Counted from the first letter of the stretch, positions 26,121-35,415 are shown. The stretch: 64,000 nt of DNA from Roseimaritima ulvae (GCF_008065135.1 NZ_CP042914.1:8148516-8212515), one strand, 5' to 3'. Translations and numbers: made by a program. Notes: generated from the letters alone by a model not told the origin.

Positions 26121-26816
26121 TCAAAACAAGATGGCCCAAGCCACAAACCCGCAGATGGGAAGCACGGCCAGCACGATCAAGCCGGAAATCACATCAAAAT
26201 TATTGACGTCGTCATCACGCTCGATGTCCCACTGCGGATCGTAGTTATAAAGCTCGTTTAGCCAAGTTTGTTCCAAGGCATAAATGCCGGGGTACTGTCG
26301 CATCAAGCGGCGAATGGCCGATTGGATGGCCGTCTGCGCGGCCTGGTAATGCGGATTTTTATTGGGACGAAGAAACCCCAGCTGTTGTTCTCGCAGCGGG
26401 TTGGCTTGGGCGGGCGTGGAGACGGCGATCTTTCGCAGCACCTGAGCGAACGCCGGGTGCACCTGTTGATCGCTGGCCAATTGATGGAAGGCCGCGCGCT
26501 GTGTGGAGACGGCCAACAGTCGCTTTGCCGCCGTCGCCACATCCGGGTACGGCGCCGCGGCCAGCTGTTTTAATTGCTGATACATGCCGTGGGCGGGTAG
26601 CGTCCAGAACTGCTTGCGGATATCAGCCAAGGACTGCAACATCGTCGGCCGCGACGATTCCTCGGCAACTTCCACCGCCAGGATCTCGCCTTCGGCCAGC
26701 TCACGAGACGCCAGAAACTGCCGCCGCCGCGAGAGCATCTCATTCGCCTCGATGCTCGGCTGCATGTGCAACATACCCTGCAAGTATTCGCGTGCCTTGT
26801 CCGCCGTGTCACTCAT
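26121..26816 (-). CDS. Tail-anchored membrane protein of the Hsp70 block
   Basis: 231 residues from the second of two adjacent ATGs (26819, 26816), overlapping the Hsp70 stop by eight to eleven bases. It is mostly alpha-helical and soluble, with the only membrane span at the extreme C-terminus (VISGLIVLAVLPICGFVAWAILF). No known domain was recognised. The overlap with the Hsp70 gene and the downstream J-like membrane protein suggest that it anchors or regulates an Hsp70 complex at the membrane. This is an inference from context only. Confidence 0.8.
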   Translation of the reverse strand: MSDTADKAREYLQGMLHMQPSIEANEMLSRRRQFLASRELAEGEILAVEVAEESSRPTMLQSLADIRKQFWTLPAHGMYQQLKQLAAAPYPDVATAAKRLLAVSTQRAAFHQLASDQQVHPAFAQVLRKIAVSTPAQANPLREQQLGFLRPNKNPHYQAAQTAIQSAIRRLMRQYPGIYALEQTWLNELYNYDPQWDIERDDDVNNFDVISGLIVLAVLPICGFVAWAILF

Positions 26817-28551
26817 CATCGCCATCCTGCATTTGCAGTCCCAGCGCCGACAGCGTCAGCAGTAAGCTTGTTCGCATCTGTTCGAACCATTCGCGATCCC
26901 CGGATTCCATGGCGTGTTCAAAGCCATCGATGGCGGCCTCCAATTCGTCGCGTTGAAAAGGACTGACTTCGCCGATCGCTTTTTCGGCAAACCGCAGCAG
27001 ACGTTGATGCCGCACGTTGTCGCGCGGATAGAACTTGACTTGCTGCATGCGGTTGACCGCCGACGCGAGTTCTTGCGGCGACAGTCCCTCGGCATGGTTG
27101 GTCAAAACGGTTTGAAACTTTTTGCCGGTCTGCGGAATGTAAGCTTCGACTTCCAGAATCCCATTCAGGTCATAGGTAAAGCGGATGTGGACGGGTTGTC
27201 CGGCAGGACCGGACGGGATGTCTTCAACCAACAGTTCTCCCAGCGGCAGGTTATCGCTGACCTTGCGGGATTCGCCCTGAAAGATCTGCACCGCTACGCG
27301 GCGTTGATTGGCGTTGGTGGTAGCCACGATCTCTTCGCGCGAGACGGGGATCGTGGTGTTGCGATGGATCACCGGCAGGTAGTACCCCGGCATTTCTTTA
27401 TTGCCAAATTGTTTGACGACTTGGACGCCCAGTGTAAACGGGCAGACGTCGGTCATCACCATGTCGTCGACAGCCCGATCATCGACGATCAAGGCGGCTT
27501 GCACAGCGGCCCCCAGGGCGACCACTTCGTCGGGGTTCACCTTGGCGTGCGGCTGGCAATCAAACAACTGGCTGACATATTCCTGGACCGTCCGATCCCG
27601 CGTGGCCCCGCCCACCAAAATCACTTCCGAGATCTCGCCGGTTTCCAAGCGAGCATCTCGCAGGGCTCGGGCAATCGGTCGTTCCAACCGCTGCACCAGA
27701 GGCTGAAACCATTGGCTTAAATCCGATCGGCGAACCGTGACCGTGGGCGGTGAATCGCTGAACCGGCCATCATCATCGGGGATCGCAATGGTTGTCGATT
27801 CCTGCTGTCCCAGCGTTCGCTTGGCGGCTTCGCATTTTTCTCGCAACCGCGCGACATACCGCGGGAACTGCATTTCACAACTTTCCAGCTGCCGCGACTG
27901 GGACTGCAGCACCTGAGCGACCAGCCGCGTGGTGAAGTCTTCACCGCCAAGCTGCGTTTCGCCGGCCGTTGATACGATTTCCAGAGCGCCCTCGAAGACG
28001 TCCATCACGGTGACGTCAAAGGTGCCGCCGCCGAGGTCGATAACGATCAGCTTTTTCTCGGCTTGGCGATCGTGAAAGCCGTAGGTCAACGCCGCGGCGG
28101 TGGGTTCGTTGATGATCCGCCGCACGTTCAAGCCCGCCATCCGGCCGGCCAACTGAGTGGCTTTGCGTTGATGGTCGTTAAAGTAAGCCGGCACGGTGAC
28201 GACGGCATCGAGCACCGGCATGCCGAGGAAGTTTTCGGCGTCCTCGCGGAGCGATCGCAACACCAGACTGGACAGTTCATGGCTGTCGAAAGTCTCACCG
28301 CCGATTTCGATCCGCCGATCGGTGCCCATCCAGCGTTTAAAACAGGCCGCCACCCGGTCGGGCTGAGTGACCTGCAATTCGCGAGCCGATTGACCGACCA
28401 CGATCTGTCCATCGGGTAACACGCCAACCACCGAAGGCGTCAGCTTGTGGCCCAGGGCATTGGGAATCAGTTCGGGATTACCATTACGAAAGATCGCGCA
28501 CAGAGAATTGGTCGTTCCCAGATCAATCCCCACAATCGGCCCTTCAAGCAT
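26809..28551 (-). CDS. Hsp70 family chaperone, HscC-like
   Basis: 580 residues from ATG 28551; a longer frame exists without support. The nucleotide-binding domain has the phosphate-1 motif IVGIDLGTTNSLCAIF, NEPTAAALTYG, IVIDLGGGTFDVTVMDV and VILVGGATR. The substrate-binding part begins after DVCPFTLGVQVV. The length is close to HscC (shorter than DnaK), and the short C-terminal lid lacks the EEVD/acidic tail. HscC-type Hsp70s are specialised chaperones working with dedicated J proteins. The following two genes (tail-anchored protein overlapping its stop, J-like membrane protein) are probable partners. This is not the housekeeping dnaK context: no grpE or dnaJ is adjacent. Confidence 0.9.
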   Translation of the reverse strand: MLEGPIVGIDLGTTNSLCAIFRNGNPELIPNALGHKLTPSVVGVLPDGQIVVGQSARELQVTQPDRVAACFKRWMGTDRRIEIGGETFDSHELSSLVLRSLREDAENFLGMPVLDAVVTVPAYFNDHQRKATQLAGRMAGLNVRRIINEPTAAALTYGFHDRQAEKKLIVIDLGGGTFDVTVMDVFEGALEIVSTAGETQLGGEDFTTRLVAQVLQSQSRQLESCEMQFPRYVARLREKCEAAKRTLGQQESTTIAIPDDDGRFSDSPPTVTVRRSDLSQWFQPLVQRLERPIARALRDARLETGEISEVILVGGATRDRTVQEYVSQLFDCQPHAKVNPDEVVALGAAVQAALIVDDRAVDDMVMTDVCPFTLGVQVVKQFGNKEMPGYYLPVIHRNTTIPVSREEIVATTNANQRRVAVQIFQGESRKVSDNLPLGELLVEDIPSGPAGQPVHIRFTYDLNGILEVEAYIPQTGKKFQTVLTNHAEGLSPQELASAVNRMQQVKFYPRDNVRHQRLLRFAEKAIGEVSPFQRDELEAAIDGFEHAMESGDREWFEQMRTSLLLTLSALGLQMQDGDDE

Positions 28552-28818
28552 GGTCGGGTTCAGTCTTCGGCGAGTGGTAAGTGATGGGCAAAGGAAGGCA
28601 AAGCCAGCAAACACCGTAAGTGTATCCGATGCGCCGGAGCAACTGCGTACCGGAACGGTGGTCTCGGCACGGTGATACAAAGACGGCTTTGAACTCATGA
28701 CGCGAACGCGAAATCACATTCAGGAACCTGAAAACCAGCCGCCGTAACAGCTTGGTTGCAGACTTTGCCCTCACTAAGCCGTCGCCCTGACAGAAGGGCT
28801 GCGGTCTGACCGGTTTGC

Positions 28819-29406
28819 TCACGCCGATGATGCAAGCAGGTCAGCGATTTGTTGTTGCAGCGCCGGCAATAGGTCTCGGACGAACCAGGGATGATGCTTC
28901 AGCCAGCCGTTGTTTCGCGGACTGGGATGGGGAAGCGGGAAAACGGCGGGCGTGAAATCCCGCCAAGCGGCCACGTTCTGGGTCAACGTGCGACCGCGTT
29001 GCTGAGGTAGGTAATGCGATTGGGCGTAGGAGCCGATCAACAACGTCAATTCAATCGCCGGTAATTGCTCAAGCAAACGCTCATGCCACAGCCGCGCACA
29101 TTCTTTTCTCGGCGGCCGATCGCCCGAACTGCCGCGGCCCGGATAGCAAAATCCCATCGGCATGATGGCGATCGAATGTGGGTCATAAAACGTTTCGCGA
29201 TCCAGGCCGGTCCAGTCGCGCAGACGCGTCCCGCTGGCATCGTCCCAGGGAATCCCCGACTGATGCACGCGGCGTCCGGGAGCCTGACCGATGATCAGGA
29301 TCTTCGCCCCGGCGGCGGCTTGGATCACCGGCCGCGGTCCCGCCGGAAGCTCCGCCTCGCATTCTCGACATCCGCGGATCTGTTGAAGCAGTATGGGAAG
29401 ATCCAT
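28819..29406 (-). CDS. Uracil-DNA glycosylase family protein
   Basis: 195 residues. The N-terminal CRECEAEL pair of cysteines is followed by motif A GQAPGRRVHQSGIPWDDASG, the central segment DPHSIAIMPMGFCYPGRG, and motif B HPSPRN with the following GWLKHHPWF. These are hallmarks of the UDG superfamily (the GQAPG/HPSPRN group often annotated simply as uracil-DNA glycosylase family). It removes deaminated bases in family members tested. Only two N-terminal cysteines are seen, so a 4Fe-4S cluster as in families 4/5 is not supported. The gene stands alone between Hsp70 and a divergent gene. Confidence 0.88.
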   Translation of the reverse strand: MDLPILLQQIRGCRECEAELPAGPRPVIQAAAGAKILIIGQAPGRRVHQSGIPWDDASGTRLRDWTGLDRETFYDPHSIAIMPMGFCYPGRGSSGDRPPRKECARLWHERLLEQLPAIELTLLIGSYAQSHYLPQQRGRTLTQNVAAWRDFTPAVFPLPHPSPRNNGWLKHHPWFVRDLLPALQQQIADLLASSA

Positions 29407-29467
29407 GACCTATGTGCGTGATCCTAATGGGTAGTGCTGTGTCAACATTTGATTTTAAGGTCTGGCC

Positions 29468-29535
29468 GTAGCCGAGCGTCGCCAGACTTTGGACCTTTTC
29501 GCCGCTCCGATCCAATCTCTAGCGAGATCGGCTAC
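29468..29535. repeat. Inverted-repeat element (degenerate copy)
   Basis: Left arm GTAGCCGAGCGTCGCCAGAC (29468 onward) and right arm TCTCTAGCGAGATCGGCTAC (ends 29535) form an imperfect hairpin of the same family as 45833-45898 and 52428-52496. It lies between the divergent glycosylase and DMFase-like genes. Confidence 0.7.
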
Positions 29536-29581
29536 CCTAATAGTCGCTGAATGCCGCAGTTCCCTCCTTCAAATCCCCCCC

Positions 29582-31018
29582 ATGCTGATGTGCTTCCCAA
29601 GATATTGCTTTTTCGTACTGGCTCTCGCCGTCGTCCTCTGCAGTTCACTCCATGGCCGCGCGGAGCAACCACAGCCCGACGGGCCGTTCGTGTTTGGATA
29701 CGTCAACGAACAAAGCCGCGTTGCCGGAGAGACGTTGGCGTTTCACCTGTCGTGTAGCGGCAAGGAAGTGGCCATCTCCATCGATCGCGTCGGCAAAACG
29801 CGGGAACGTGTTTTCGACAAACAGAACATCTCCTGCCAAGCTCACCCGATTCCCGATCGCGCTTCATCCGATGGCTGCAACTGGCCGGCCGCCTTCAGCA
29901 TGCCGGTTCCCGAACAGTGGCGAAGCGGTTGTTACATCGCCACGGTCCGCATGACCGGCAGCGATCAGGCCGCCGCCACGTCCATCCTGTTTGTGGTCCG
30001 TTCATCCACGCCGGGAAAAAATTCCAAGGTCCTGCTGCAGCTGGCCACCAACACCTACAACGCCTACACCAACTGGGGCGGCCACAGTCTGTATGCCTAC
30101 CATGATCGAGACGGGCTGCAGGGGCACCGCGTCTCGTTCCAACGTCCGATCTCTTCTCAGTTCGCCAAGTGGGAGCTTCCCTTTATCCAATGGGCCGAAA
30201 CCAACGGCTACGCGATCGATTACGCCGTCAATCTGGACCTCCAGTATCACCCCGAAATTCTGCAGCACTACAACTTGGTGCTGAGCGTTGGTCACGATGA
30301 ATATTGGTCGTCGGAGATGCGTGACAATCTGGAACAGTATATTACCGACGGCGGCAACGTGGCGTTCTTCAGCGGCAACACCTGTTGTTGGCAAGTCCGC
30401 TGCGAAGACAACGGCCAGGCGCTGACGTGTTGGAAGCAGTGGTACAACACGGATCCCCTATTCCGTGTCGGCGACCAGAAAAAACTCAGCACGCTGTGGA
30501 GTCACCACTTGATCGGCCGTCCGGAAAATGAACTGACCGGCGTCGGATTTCTGTGGGGTGGCTACCATAAAAGCCACGGCCAATTTATGGATGGCGATGC
30601 GGCCTTCAAAGTCCATCGTCCGGACCACTGGCTGTTCGAAGGAACGGACCTGAAGCAAAACAACAAGTTCGGATCGAAAGACACCATCGTGGGTTATGAG
30701 TGCGACGGGTGCGAACTGGAGTGGACCGACGGCCTGCCCTTTCCGACGCATCGTGACGGCACACCGGAATCGTTTACGGTGCTCGCGACCTGCCCTGCCC
30801 GTTGGGCGCCCGGTGACTGTTACTGGTACGATCGCTTTCCAAAAGACCGCGTCGGAGCCGCCGTGCTGGGCGTTTACACCCGCGGCGGAACCGTCGTCAC
30901 CAGCGGCACCACGGACTGGGCTCACGGCTTAAAAGGCCAAGATCCGGCGGTCGTGCAAATCACTAAGAACGTGCTCGACCGACTCACAGAACGCCAAGCA
31001 ACAGGATCGAAACCATGA
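29582..31018 (+). CDS. Secreted N,N-dimethylformamidase beta-subunit-like protein
   Basis: 478 residues from ATG 29582 (ATG 29588 also possible). A signal peptide (CFFVLALAVVLCSSLHGRA) is followed by a beta-sandwich region (about 35-130) and the conserved domain seen in the C-terminal part of DMFase large subunits: LATNTYNAYTNWGGHSLY, FIQWAETNGYAIDYAV, LVLSVGHDEYWSSEMRDNLE and GGNVAFFSGNTCCWQVR. That domain adopts a glutamine-amidotransferase-like fold; the activity of stand-alone secreted versions is unknown. The stop overlaps the ATG of the PVC cytochrome gene (ATGA), which implies coordinated production. Confidence 0.8.
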   Translation: MLMCFPRYCFFVLALAVVLCSSLHGRAEQPQPDGPFVFGYVNEQSRVAGETLAFHLSCSGKEVAISIDRVGKTRERVFDKQNISCQAHPIPDRASSDGCNWPAAFSMPVPEQWRSGCYIATVRMTGSDQAAATSILFVVRSSTPGKNSKVLLQLATNTYNAYTNWGGHSLYAYHDRDGLQGHRVSFQRPISSQFAKWELPFIQWAETNGYAIDYAVNLDLQYHPEILQHYNLVLSVGHDEYWSSEMRDNLEQYITDGGNVAFFSGNTCCWQVRCEDNGQALTCWKQWYNTDPLFRVGDQKKLSTLWSHHLIGRPENELTGVGFLWGGYHKSHGQFMDGDAAFKVHRPDHWLFEGTDLKQNNKFGSKDTIVGYECDGCELEWTDGLPFPTHRDGTPESFTVLATCPARWAPGDCYWYDRFPKDRVGAAVLGVYTRGGTVVTSGTTDWAHGLKGQDPAVVQITKNVLDRLTERQATGSKP

Positions 31019-33960
31019 TTCGCAATCCGCTTTGGAATCGCCCATCGATGTCGCTCTTGGTCGGCTGCGGCATCCTGCTGGGGCTCATTTCGCAGTTGTC
31101 CGCCGACGAACGGTTGAAGCAGATCGAAGTCGCCGCGGGGTTTGAGGTCCAGATCGTGGCTGCAGAACCGCTGGTGCAGGATCCGGTGGATTTCGACTGG
31201 AGCCCCGACGGCAGGCTGTGGGTTGTGGAAATGGCCGACTATCCGCTGGGCATCCACGGCGATCAGAAACCGGGCGGTCGTGTCCGCGTGCTGGAGGACC
31301 GCGATGGCGACGGCGTCTATGACCACTCCACACTGTTCGCCGATCGCTTGAGCACGCCCAACGGCATCCTGTGCTGGAAGCAAGGCGTGCTGGTGACCGC
31401 CGCTCCGGACGTGGTCTATCTGGAAGACACGAGCGGAGATGGCCGCGCCGACAAGCGGCAAGTGCTGTACACCGGCTTTGGCGAAGGCAACCAACAACAC
31501 CGCGTCAATGGGCTGCGCTGGGGTTTGGACAATTGGGTCTATCTGGCCAATGGCGACAGCGGCGGCACGATCGTGTCGAGCAAGACCGGCGAAACGGTTG
31601 AGCTCCGCGGCCGCGACCTGCGGATTCGGCCCGACAGCGGAGCGTTAGAGTTGCAGTCGGGACAGACCCAATACGGACGCAACCGCGACGACTGGGGCAA
31701 CTGGTTCGGCTGCAACAATCCCAATCCAATCTTTCATTACGTCTTGGACGAACATTATCTGACGCGGAATCCTCACCTTACTTTTCCGGCCGGGCGTCAT
31801 GACATTCGTCGCGGCGATACTCGCGTTTATCCGATCGGCCCGATCATCAGCCACTGTGACCCACAGTATCGGGCTATCGGAGCGACGCCGCGTTTCACTT
31901 CCGCGTGCGGAACGATGATCTATCGCGACAATCTGTTCGGACCGGACTATCAGAACGTCAGCTTCACCAGCGAACCGGTCTACAACATCGTCCACGCCCG
32001 TAAACTGGTACCCCGCGGCGTGACGTTCGAGAGCCACAAGCTGCAGGCGGAGACCGAAGAGTTCTTCCGCTCGGCGGATCCTTGGTCGCGTCCGGCCTGC
32101 ATCCGCACCGGCCCCGATGGGGGCCTGTACATCGCCGACATGGTGCGGGAAGTGATCGAACACCCTCAATGGATTGATGACGAGTTGGAGAAGACGCTGG
32201 ACGTTCGCTCCGGATCGCGTCTTGGTCGTATCTATCGCGTCGTTCCCCAAGCCAGCCCGCTGCGCAACGTGCCTCGGCTGGATCGTATGACCACGGCGGA
32301 ACTGGTCCAGGTGCTGGAGAGCTCCAACGGCTCTCAGCGGGACCTCGCCCAGCGACTGTTGCTGTGGCAGTCCGATCCGCAAGCCGCGTCCCAGCTGCGG
32401 CGGCTGTACGAAACCAGTCCTCGGCCGTTGGCGAGGCTACACGCGCTGTGCACCCTTGAGGGACTCGCTGCTCTTCCATCTCCGACGCTTTTGTTGGCTC
32501 TGGACGATGCCCACCCCGGCATCCGGCGGCACGCCGTGCGAATATTGGAATCCCAGTGGGCCCACTGGGACGATGCAGAGCAAGCCGCCGCAAGGCGACT
32601 GTTGGAATCGCGGGCCGCGGACCAGGACCCCATGGTGCGACTGCAGGTTGCGTACAGTTTAGGTGAGATCAAGGCGCCGTGGACGGGCAAGCTGCTGGCG
32701 GCTTTGTTGGCCACCGACGGCGAGGATCCCTGGCTGCGGGCGGCGATCCTCAGCAGCGTTCATCCGGGTAACTTGCCCGTCGTGACCGAATCCTTGCTTG
32801 CCGACAGCGCCGGACCATCCGTTTCGCTCGCCCAGTTAATGGTCATGGCGTCTCGGGTCGAACAGACGGAAACACTGGAGTCGATCCTGTCGCGGTTGTC
32901 CTCCGAACCCCAGGCTTGGCAAACCATCCATTCCTGGTTCCGATCGATCGGACCGACCAAGCCGATCGAGCAATTCGGTTTATCGCCACGAGCCACTGCC
33001 GCGCTGGACCGCATTCTGGACCGTGCGAAGTCCTTGTTGGAAGCGGCTGAAAGCAGCACCGCGGAAAAAACCATCGCCGTGGAGTTGTTGGGTTATCAAA
33101 GCGAGCAAACGGAGCAGGATGTTGCGCGTCTGGAGTCACTGTTGACGCCAGCCCATGCGACCGCCCTTCAAATTGCTGCCATCGACCGCTTGTCGCAATT
33201 GAATCGCCAGCAGACCGTTCCGCGACTGGCCGCTCATTGGAAATTCCTCAGCCCTCAAATTCGCTCGCACGCCTTGTCGGTCATACTGCAAAATCCACAG
33301 TCCACCGAAGATCTGTTGTCCAGCATCCAAGGAGGCAAGATCGCGGCGACCAGTTTGTCTGCTGAACAGCGGATGCAATTGCTGAAACATCGCTCCGAAG
33401 CGATCCGGCAATTGGCGACCGAGGTTCTGCAACAACACAGTCAAGATCGACAAGCCGTGGTGGAAGCCTATTCGCCGGCGATTGCCTTGTTTGACCAACG
33501 GAAGACCGATCTCGAACAAGGTCGCCGGTTGTTTGAAACCAAGTGCAGCAGTTGCCACCGGCTGGAGAACCGCGGACATGACGTCGGTCCCAACCTGGAA
33601 CGGTTGACCAATCGTTCGCCCAAAGCGATTCTGACCGCCGTGCTCGACCCCAACCGCGCGGTGGAGGCGAAGTACTTGCAATACCAAGCCGTGACCCTTG
33701 ACGGGATTATATTTACCGGGAAACTTTCGTCTGAATCGGAAAACAGCATCACGCTGATCGCCTCCGACGGGAAGACGCACGAGCTGTTGCGAAGCGACAT
33801 CGAGACCTTGCAGTGTTCCAACGAATCGATGATGCCGGTCGGTCTGGAGGAAGGCCTCTCGGTCGAACAAATCGCTTCGCTGATCCACTACGTCGTCAAC
33901 ACCATCACGCCGCAGGCGGAGCCGAAGGAGCGGTCGGGGACCGATGAACCAGCCCGCTGA
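31015..33960 (+). CDS. PVC-type propeller/HEAT/cytochrome c protein
   Basis: 981 residues starting in the ATGA overlap with the DMFase-like gene. A signal peptide (SLLVGCGILLGLISQLSA) is followed by a membrane-bound dehydrogenase-type propeller (about 35-400) starting VAAGFEVQIVAAEPLVQDPVDFDW. HEAT-like helices (about 420-800) and a C-terminal heme domain with CSSCHR, DVGPNLERLTNRSPKAILTAVLDPNRAVEAKY and a closing SMMPVGLEEGLSVEQIASLIHYV follow. This is the canonical planctomycete family; it probably oxidises a carbohydrate-like substrate and passes electrons to the heme (family inference). Unlike the 1331-residue relative in this window it lacks a CotH part. Confidence 0.93.
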   Translation: MIRNPLWNRPSMSLLVGCGILLGLISQLSADERLKQIEVAAGFEVQIVAAEPLVQDPVDFDWSPDGRLWVVEMADYPLGIHGDQKPGGRVRVLEDRDGDGVYDHSTLFADRLSTPNGILCWKQGVLVTAAPDVVYLEDTSGDGRADKRQVLYTGFGEGNQQHRVNGLRWGLDNWVYLANGDSGGTIVSSKTGETVELRGRDLRIRPDSGALELQSGQTQYGRNRDDWGNWFGCNNPNPIFHYVLDEHYLTRNPHLTFPAGRHDIRRGDTRVYPIGPIISHCDPQYRAIGATPRFTSACGTMIYRDNLFGPDYQNVSFTSEPVYNIVHARKLVPRGVTFESHKLQAETEEFFRSADPWSRPACIRTGPDGGLYIADMVREVIEHPQWIDDELEKTLDVRSGSRLGRIYRVVPQASPLRNVPRLDRMTTAELVQVLESSNGSQRDLAQRLLLWQSDPQAASQLRRLYETSPRPLARLHALCTLEGLAALPSPTLLLALDDAHPGIRRHAVRILESQWAHWDDAEQAAARRLLESRAADQDPMVRLQVAYSLGEIKAPWTGKLLAALLATDGEDPWLRAAILSSVHPGNLPVVTESLLADSAGPSVSLAQLMVMASRVEQTETLESILSRLSSEPQAWQTIHSWFRSIGPTKPIEQFGLSPRATAALDRILDRAKSLLEAAESSTAEKTIAVELLGYQSEQTEQDVARLESLLTPAHATALQIAAIDRLSQLNRQQTVPRLAAHWKFLSPQIRSHALSVILQNPQSTEDLLSSIQGGKIAATSLSAEQRMQLLKHRSEAIRQLATEVLQQHSQDRQAVVEAYSPAIALFDQRKTDLEQGRRLFETKCSSCHRLENRGHDVGPNLERLTNRSPKAILTAVLDPNRAVEAKYLQYQAVTLDGIIFTGKLSSESENSITLIASDGKTHELLRSDIETLQCSNESMMPVGLEEGLSVEQIASLIHYVVNTITPQAEPKERSGTDEPAR

Positions 33961-33980
33961 GAACCCAACGAGAGAATTGG

Positions 33981-34331
33981 ATGACCGATGGCCACCGTCC
34001 CGCCACGTTGGCGGATTTTGAAAAGTTAGAAATTCGCGTGGGCAAAATCGTCCAGGCCAGCCCCTTCCCCGAAGGCAAATACTCCACCCATATCTTGCGG
34101 ATCGAGTTTGGCGACGAAATCGGCACAAAAAAATCGTTGGCCCGGCTGACGCCGCATTACGAATGTGACGCGTTGCTCGGCCGGCAGGTGCTGTGCGTAA
34201 CCAATTTTGCTCCGCGTCAAATCGGCAAACACCTCTCCGAAGTGCTGACCTTGGGCGTCCCCGATGCGGACGGCAACGTGGTCTTGCTGCGTCCGGATCA
34301 AGACGTGCCGCTGGGTGGGCGGCTGTACTGA
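33981..34331 (+). CDS. csaA: CsaA-like tRNA-binding-domain protein
   Basis: 116 residues, which is full length for CsaA. An OB-fold EMAP-like domain has LADFEKLEIRVGKIVQAS, SLARLTPHYECDALLGRQVLCVTNFAPRQIGKHLSEVLTLGVPD and a closing VPLGGRLY. CsaA dimers bind tRNA and have been described as secretion-related chaperones in Bacillus. It follows the PVC cytochrome gene by 20 bp and may be co-transcribed. Confidence 0.88.
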   Translation: MTDGHRPATLADFEKLEIRVGKIVQASPFPEGKYSTHILRIEFGDEIGTKKSLARLTPHYECDALLGRQVLCVTNFAPRQIGKHLSEVLTLGVPDADGNVVLLRPDQDVPLGGRLY

Positions 34332-34643
34332 AAACCCGTATCGTCCCAGCACGGTATACTGTCAGCCTGTCGATTTAGTCGTTTAACCCGTAGCCGCAGG
34401 AGACGCCTGACTTAATAGCATTGCACCCTCCCCTCGCTGACGCTCGACCCTCCCGGAGGGAGGGTGAAGTGAGGCCGCACGGGCAATTCAATGCTACTAA
34501 GTCAGCAGTCTCCGCAGGCGTCGGCGAATACGTTGACCGCACCTTATCCCCGACCGCCGCCGCGCCCTGTTTGCCCAGCGATGGAGCCTAAGGAGCTAGC
34601 AGCCCGGTTTGCCCCCGCATTGAATATTTCAGGAATCAAGTTC
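34332..34643. other. 312-bp gap with nested palindrome, no gene
   Basis: Contains the inverted-repeat element at 34388-34526 (separate entry). The remaining bases near 34630 carry the AGGAA that probably serves the membrane-protein ATG at 34644. An open frame from 34491 reads through but begins inside the repeat. Confidence 0.5.
34388..34526. repeat. Nested inverted-repeat element (CTGACTTA outer, CACCCTCCC inner)
   Basis: The outer arms CGTAGCCGCAGGAGAC...CTGACTTAATAGCATTG (34389-34422) and CAATGCTACTAAGTCAG...TCTCCGCAGG (34487-34520) pair imperfectly. Between them lies an inner palindrome, TGCACCCTCCCCTCGCTGAC to CCCGGAGGGAGGGTGAAG (34422-34469). Inner relatives are at 10707 and 47968, an outer relative at 56655. 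Confidence 0.75.
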
Positions 34644-35393
34644 ATGACCAGCGATAACAGCCCCGCCGACACCGACAAGAAAGAGAAAGCGTCGCAGCCG
34701 AAGTCCAATCGGATTCTGTTGGTGCCCTATCCGAAATTCATTTTTATGTATCCCACGCTGCTGGTATCGATCATCGCGGCGGTGGTGTTGTACTGGGGCG
34801 GCTACCAGACGATTGACCCCAGCACCCAGAATTTACCGGTCGTGATTACGGCCGTGTTCTTGGCCGTGACGATGGCCAACATGCTGGTGATCATTTTCGA
34901 TTTCCCTCGTGCCACTTCGCTGACGATGGTGTTTGTGATCACCACAATCGTGATGGGGCTATGGATCTTTACGCTGTTCCGACCCGGCATCCTGCCCTCA
35001 TTTGCCTCGATCGGTGCCGTCGTCCGCCCGGCGGCCAACGCCACCTTCTTCGCCTGTATCGCCACAGTGATGTTGTTGATGTACGGCCTGGTATTTATCT
35101 GCGTGCGGTTCGACTACTGGGAAGTCCGCAACAACGAACTGCTGCACCACCATGGCTTTCTGAGCGACCTGAAACGTTATCCGGCGCCGAACCTGCGAGT
35201 CGACAAAGAGATCAACGACGTATTCGAGTACCTGTTGTTGGGCGCCGGCCGGCTGATCCTGCATCCTTCCACCGAAAAGCGGGCGATCGTGTTGGACAAC
35301 GTGTTGTTCGTGGGCAAAAAAGAGCAAGAACTGACCCGTGTGCTGGGTTCGATTAAAGTCCAAATCGGGAGCCCCCCATCCGACACGAACTAG
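34644..35393 (+). CDS. Hypothetical four-span membrane protein
   Basis: 249 residues from ATG 34644, with AGGAA nine bases upstream. A Lys/Asp-rich N-terminus (1-35) precedes four hydrophobic segments at about 40-60, 70-92, 95-115 and 128-150. A cytoplasmic C-terminal domain of about 100 residues follows (FDYWEVRNNELLHHHGFLSDLKRY to the end), resembling bacterial PH-like domains in pattern only. The last 40 residues (TEKRAIVLDN to VQIGSPPSD) recur in a truncated copy at 40187. I do not recognise a named family. Confidence 0.8.
   Translation: MTSDNSPADTDKKEKASQPKSNRILLVPYPKFIFMYPTLLVSIIAAVVLYWGGYQTIDPSTQNLPVVITAVFLAVTMANMLVIIFDFPRATSLTMVFVITTIVMGLWIFTLFRPGILPSFASIGAVVRPAANATFFACIATVMLLMYGLVFICVRFDYWEVRNNELLHHHGFLSDLKRYPAPNLRVDKEINDVFEYLLLGAGRLILHPSTEKRAIVLDNVLFVGKKEQELTRVLGSIKVQIGSPPSDTN
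35269..35367 (+). repeat. Left copy of a 99-bp direct duplication
   Basis: Aligns without gaps to 40187-40285 with 7 mismatches by my reading (92 of 99). A 3-base gap and a further match of about 12 bases follow. It lies at the 3' end of the four-span membrane-protein gene. Confidence 0.9.
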
Positions 35394-35415
35394 GACAAAG
35401 GCACAGCGGACAATC

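Noticed and set aside
33136..34128. A 330-codon minus-strand frame opposite the PVC cytochrome and csaA
   Set aside because: Antisense shadow covering parts of two confident genes.
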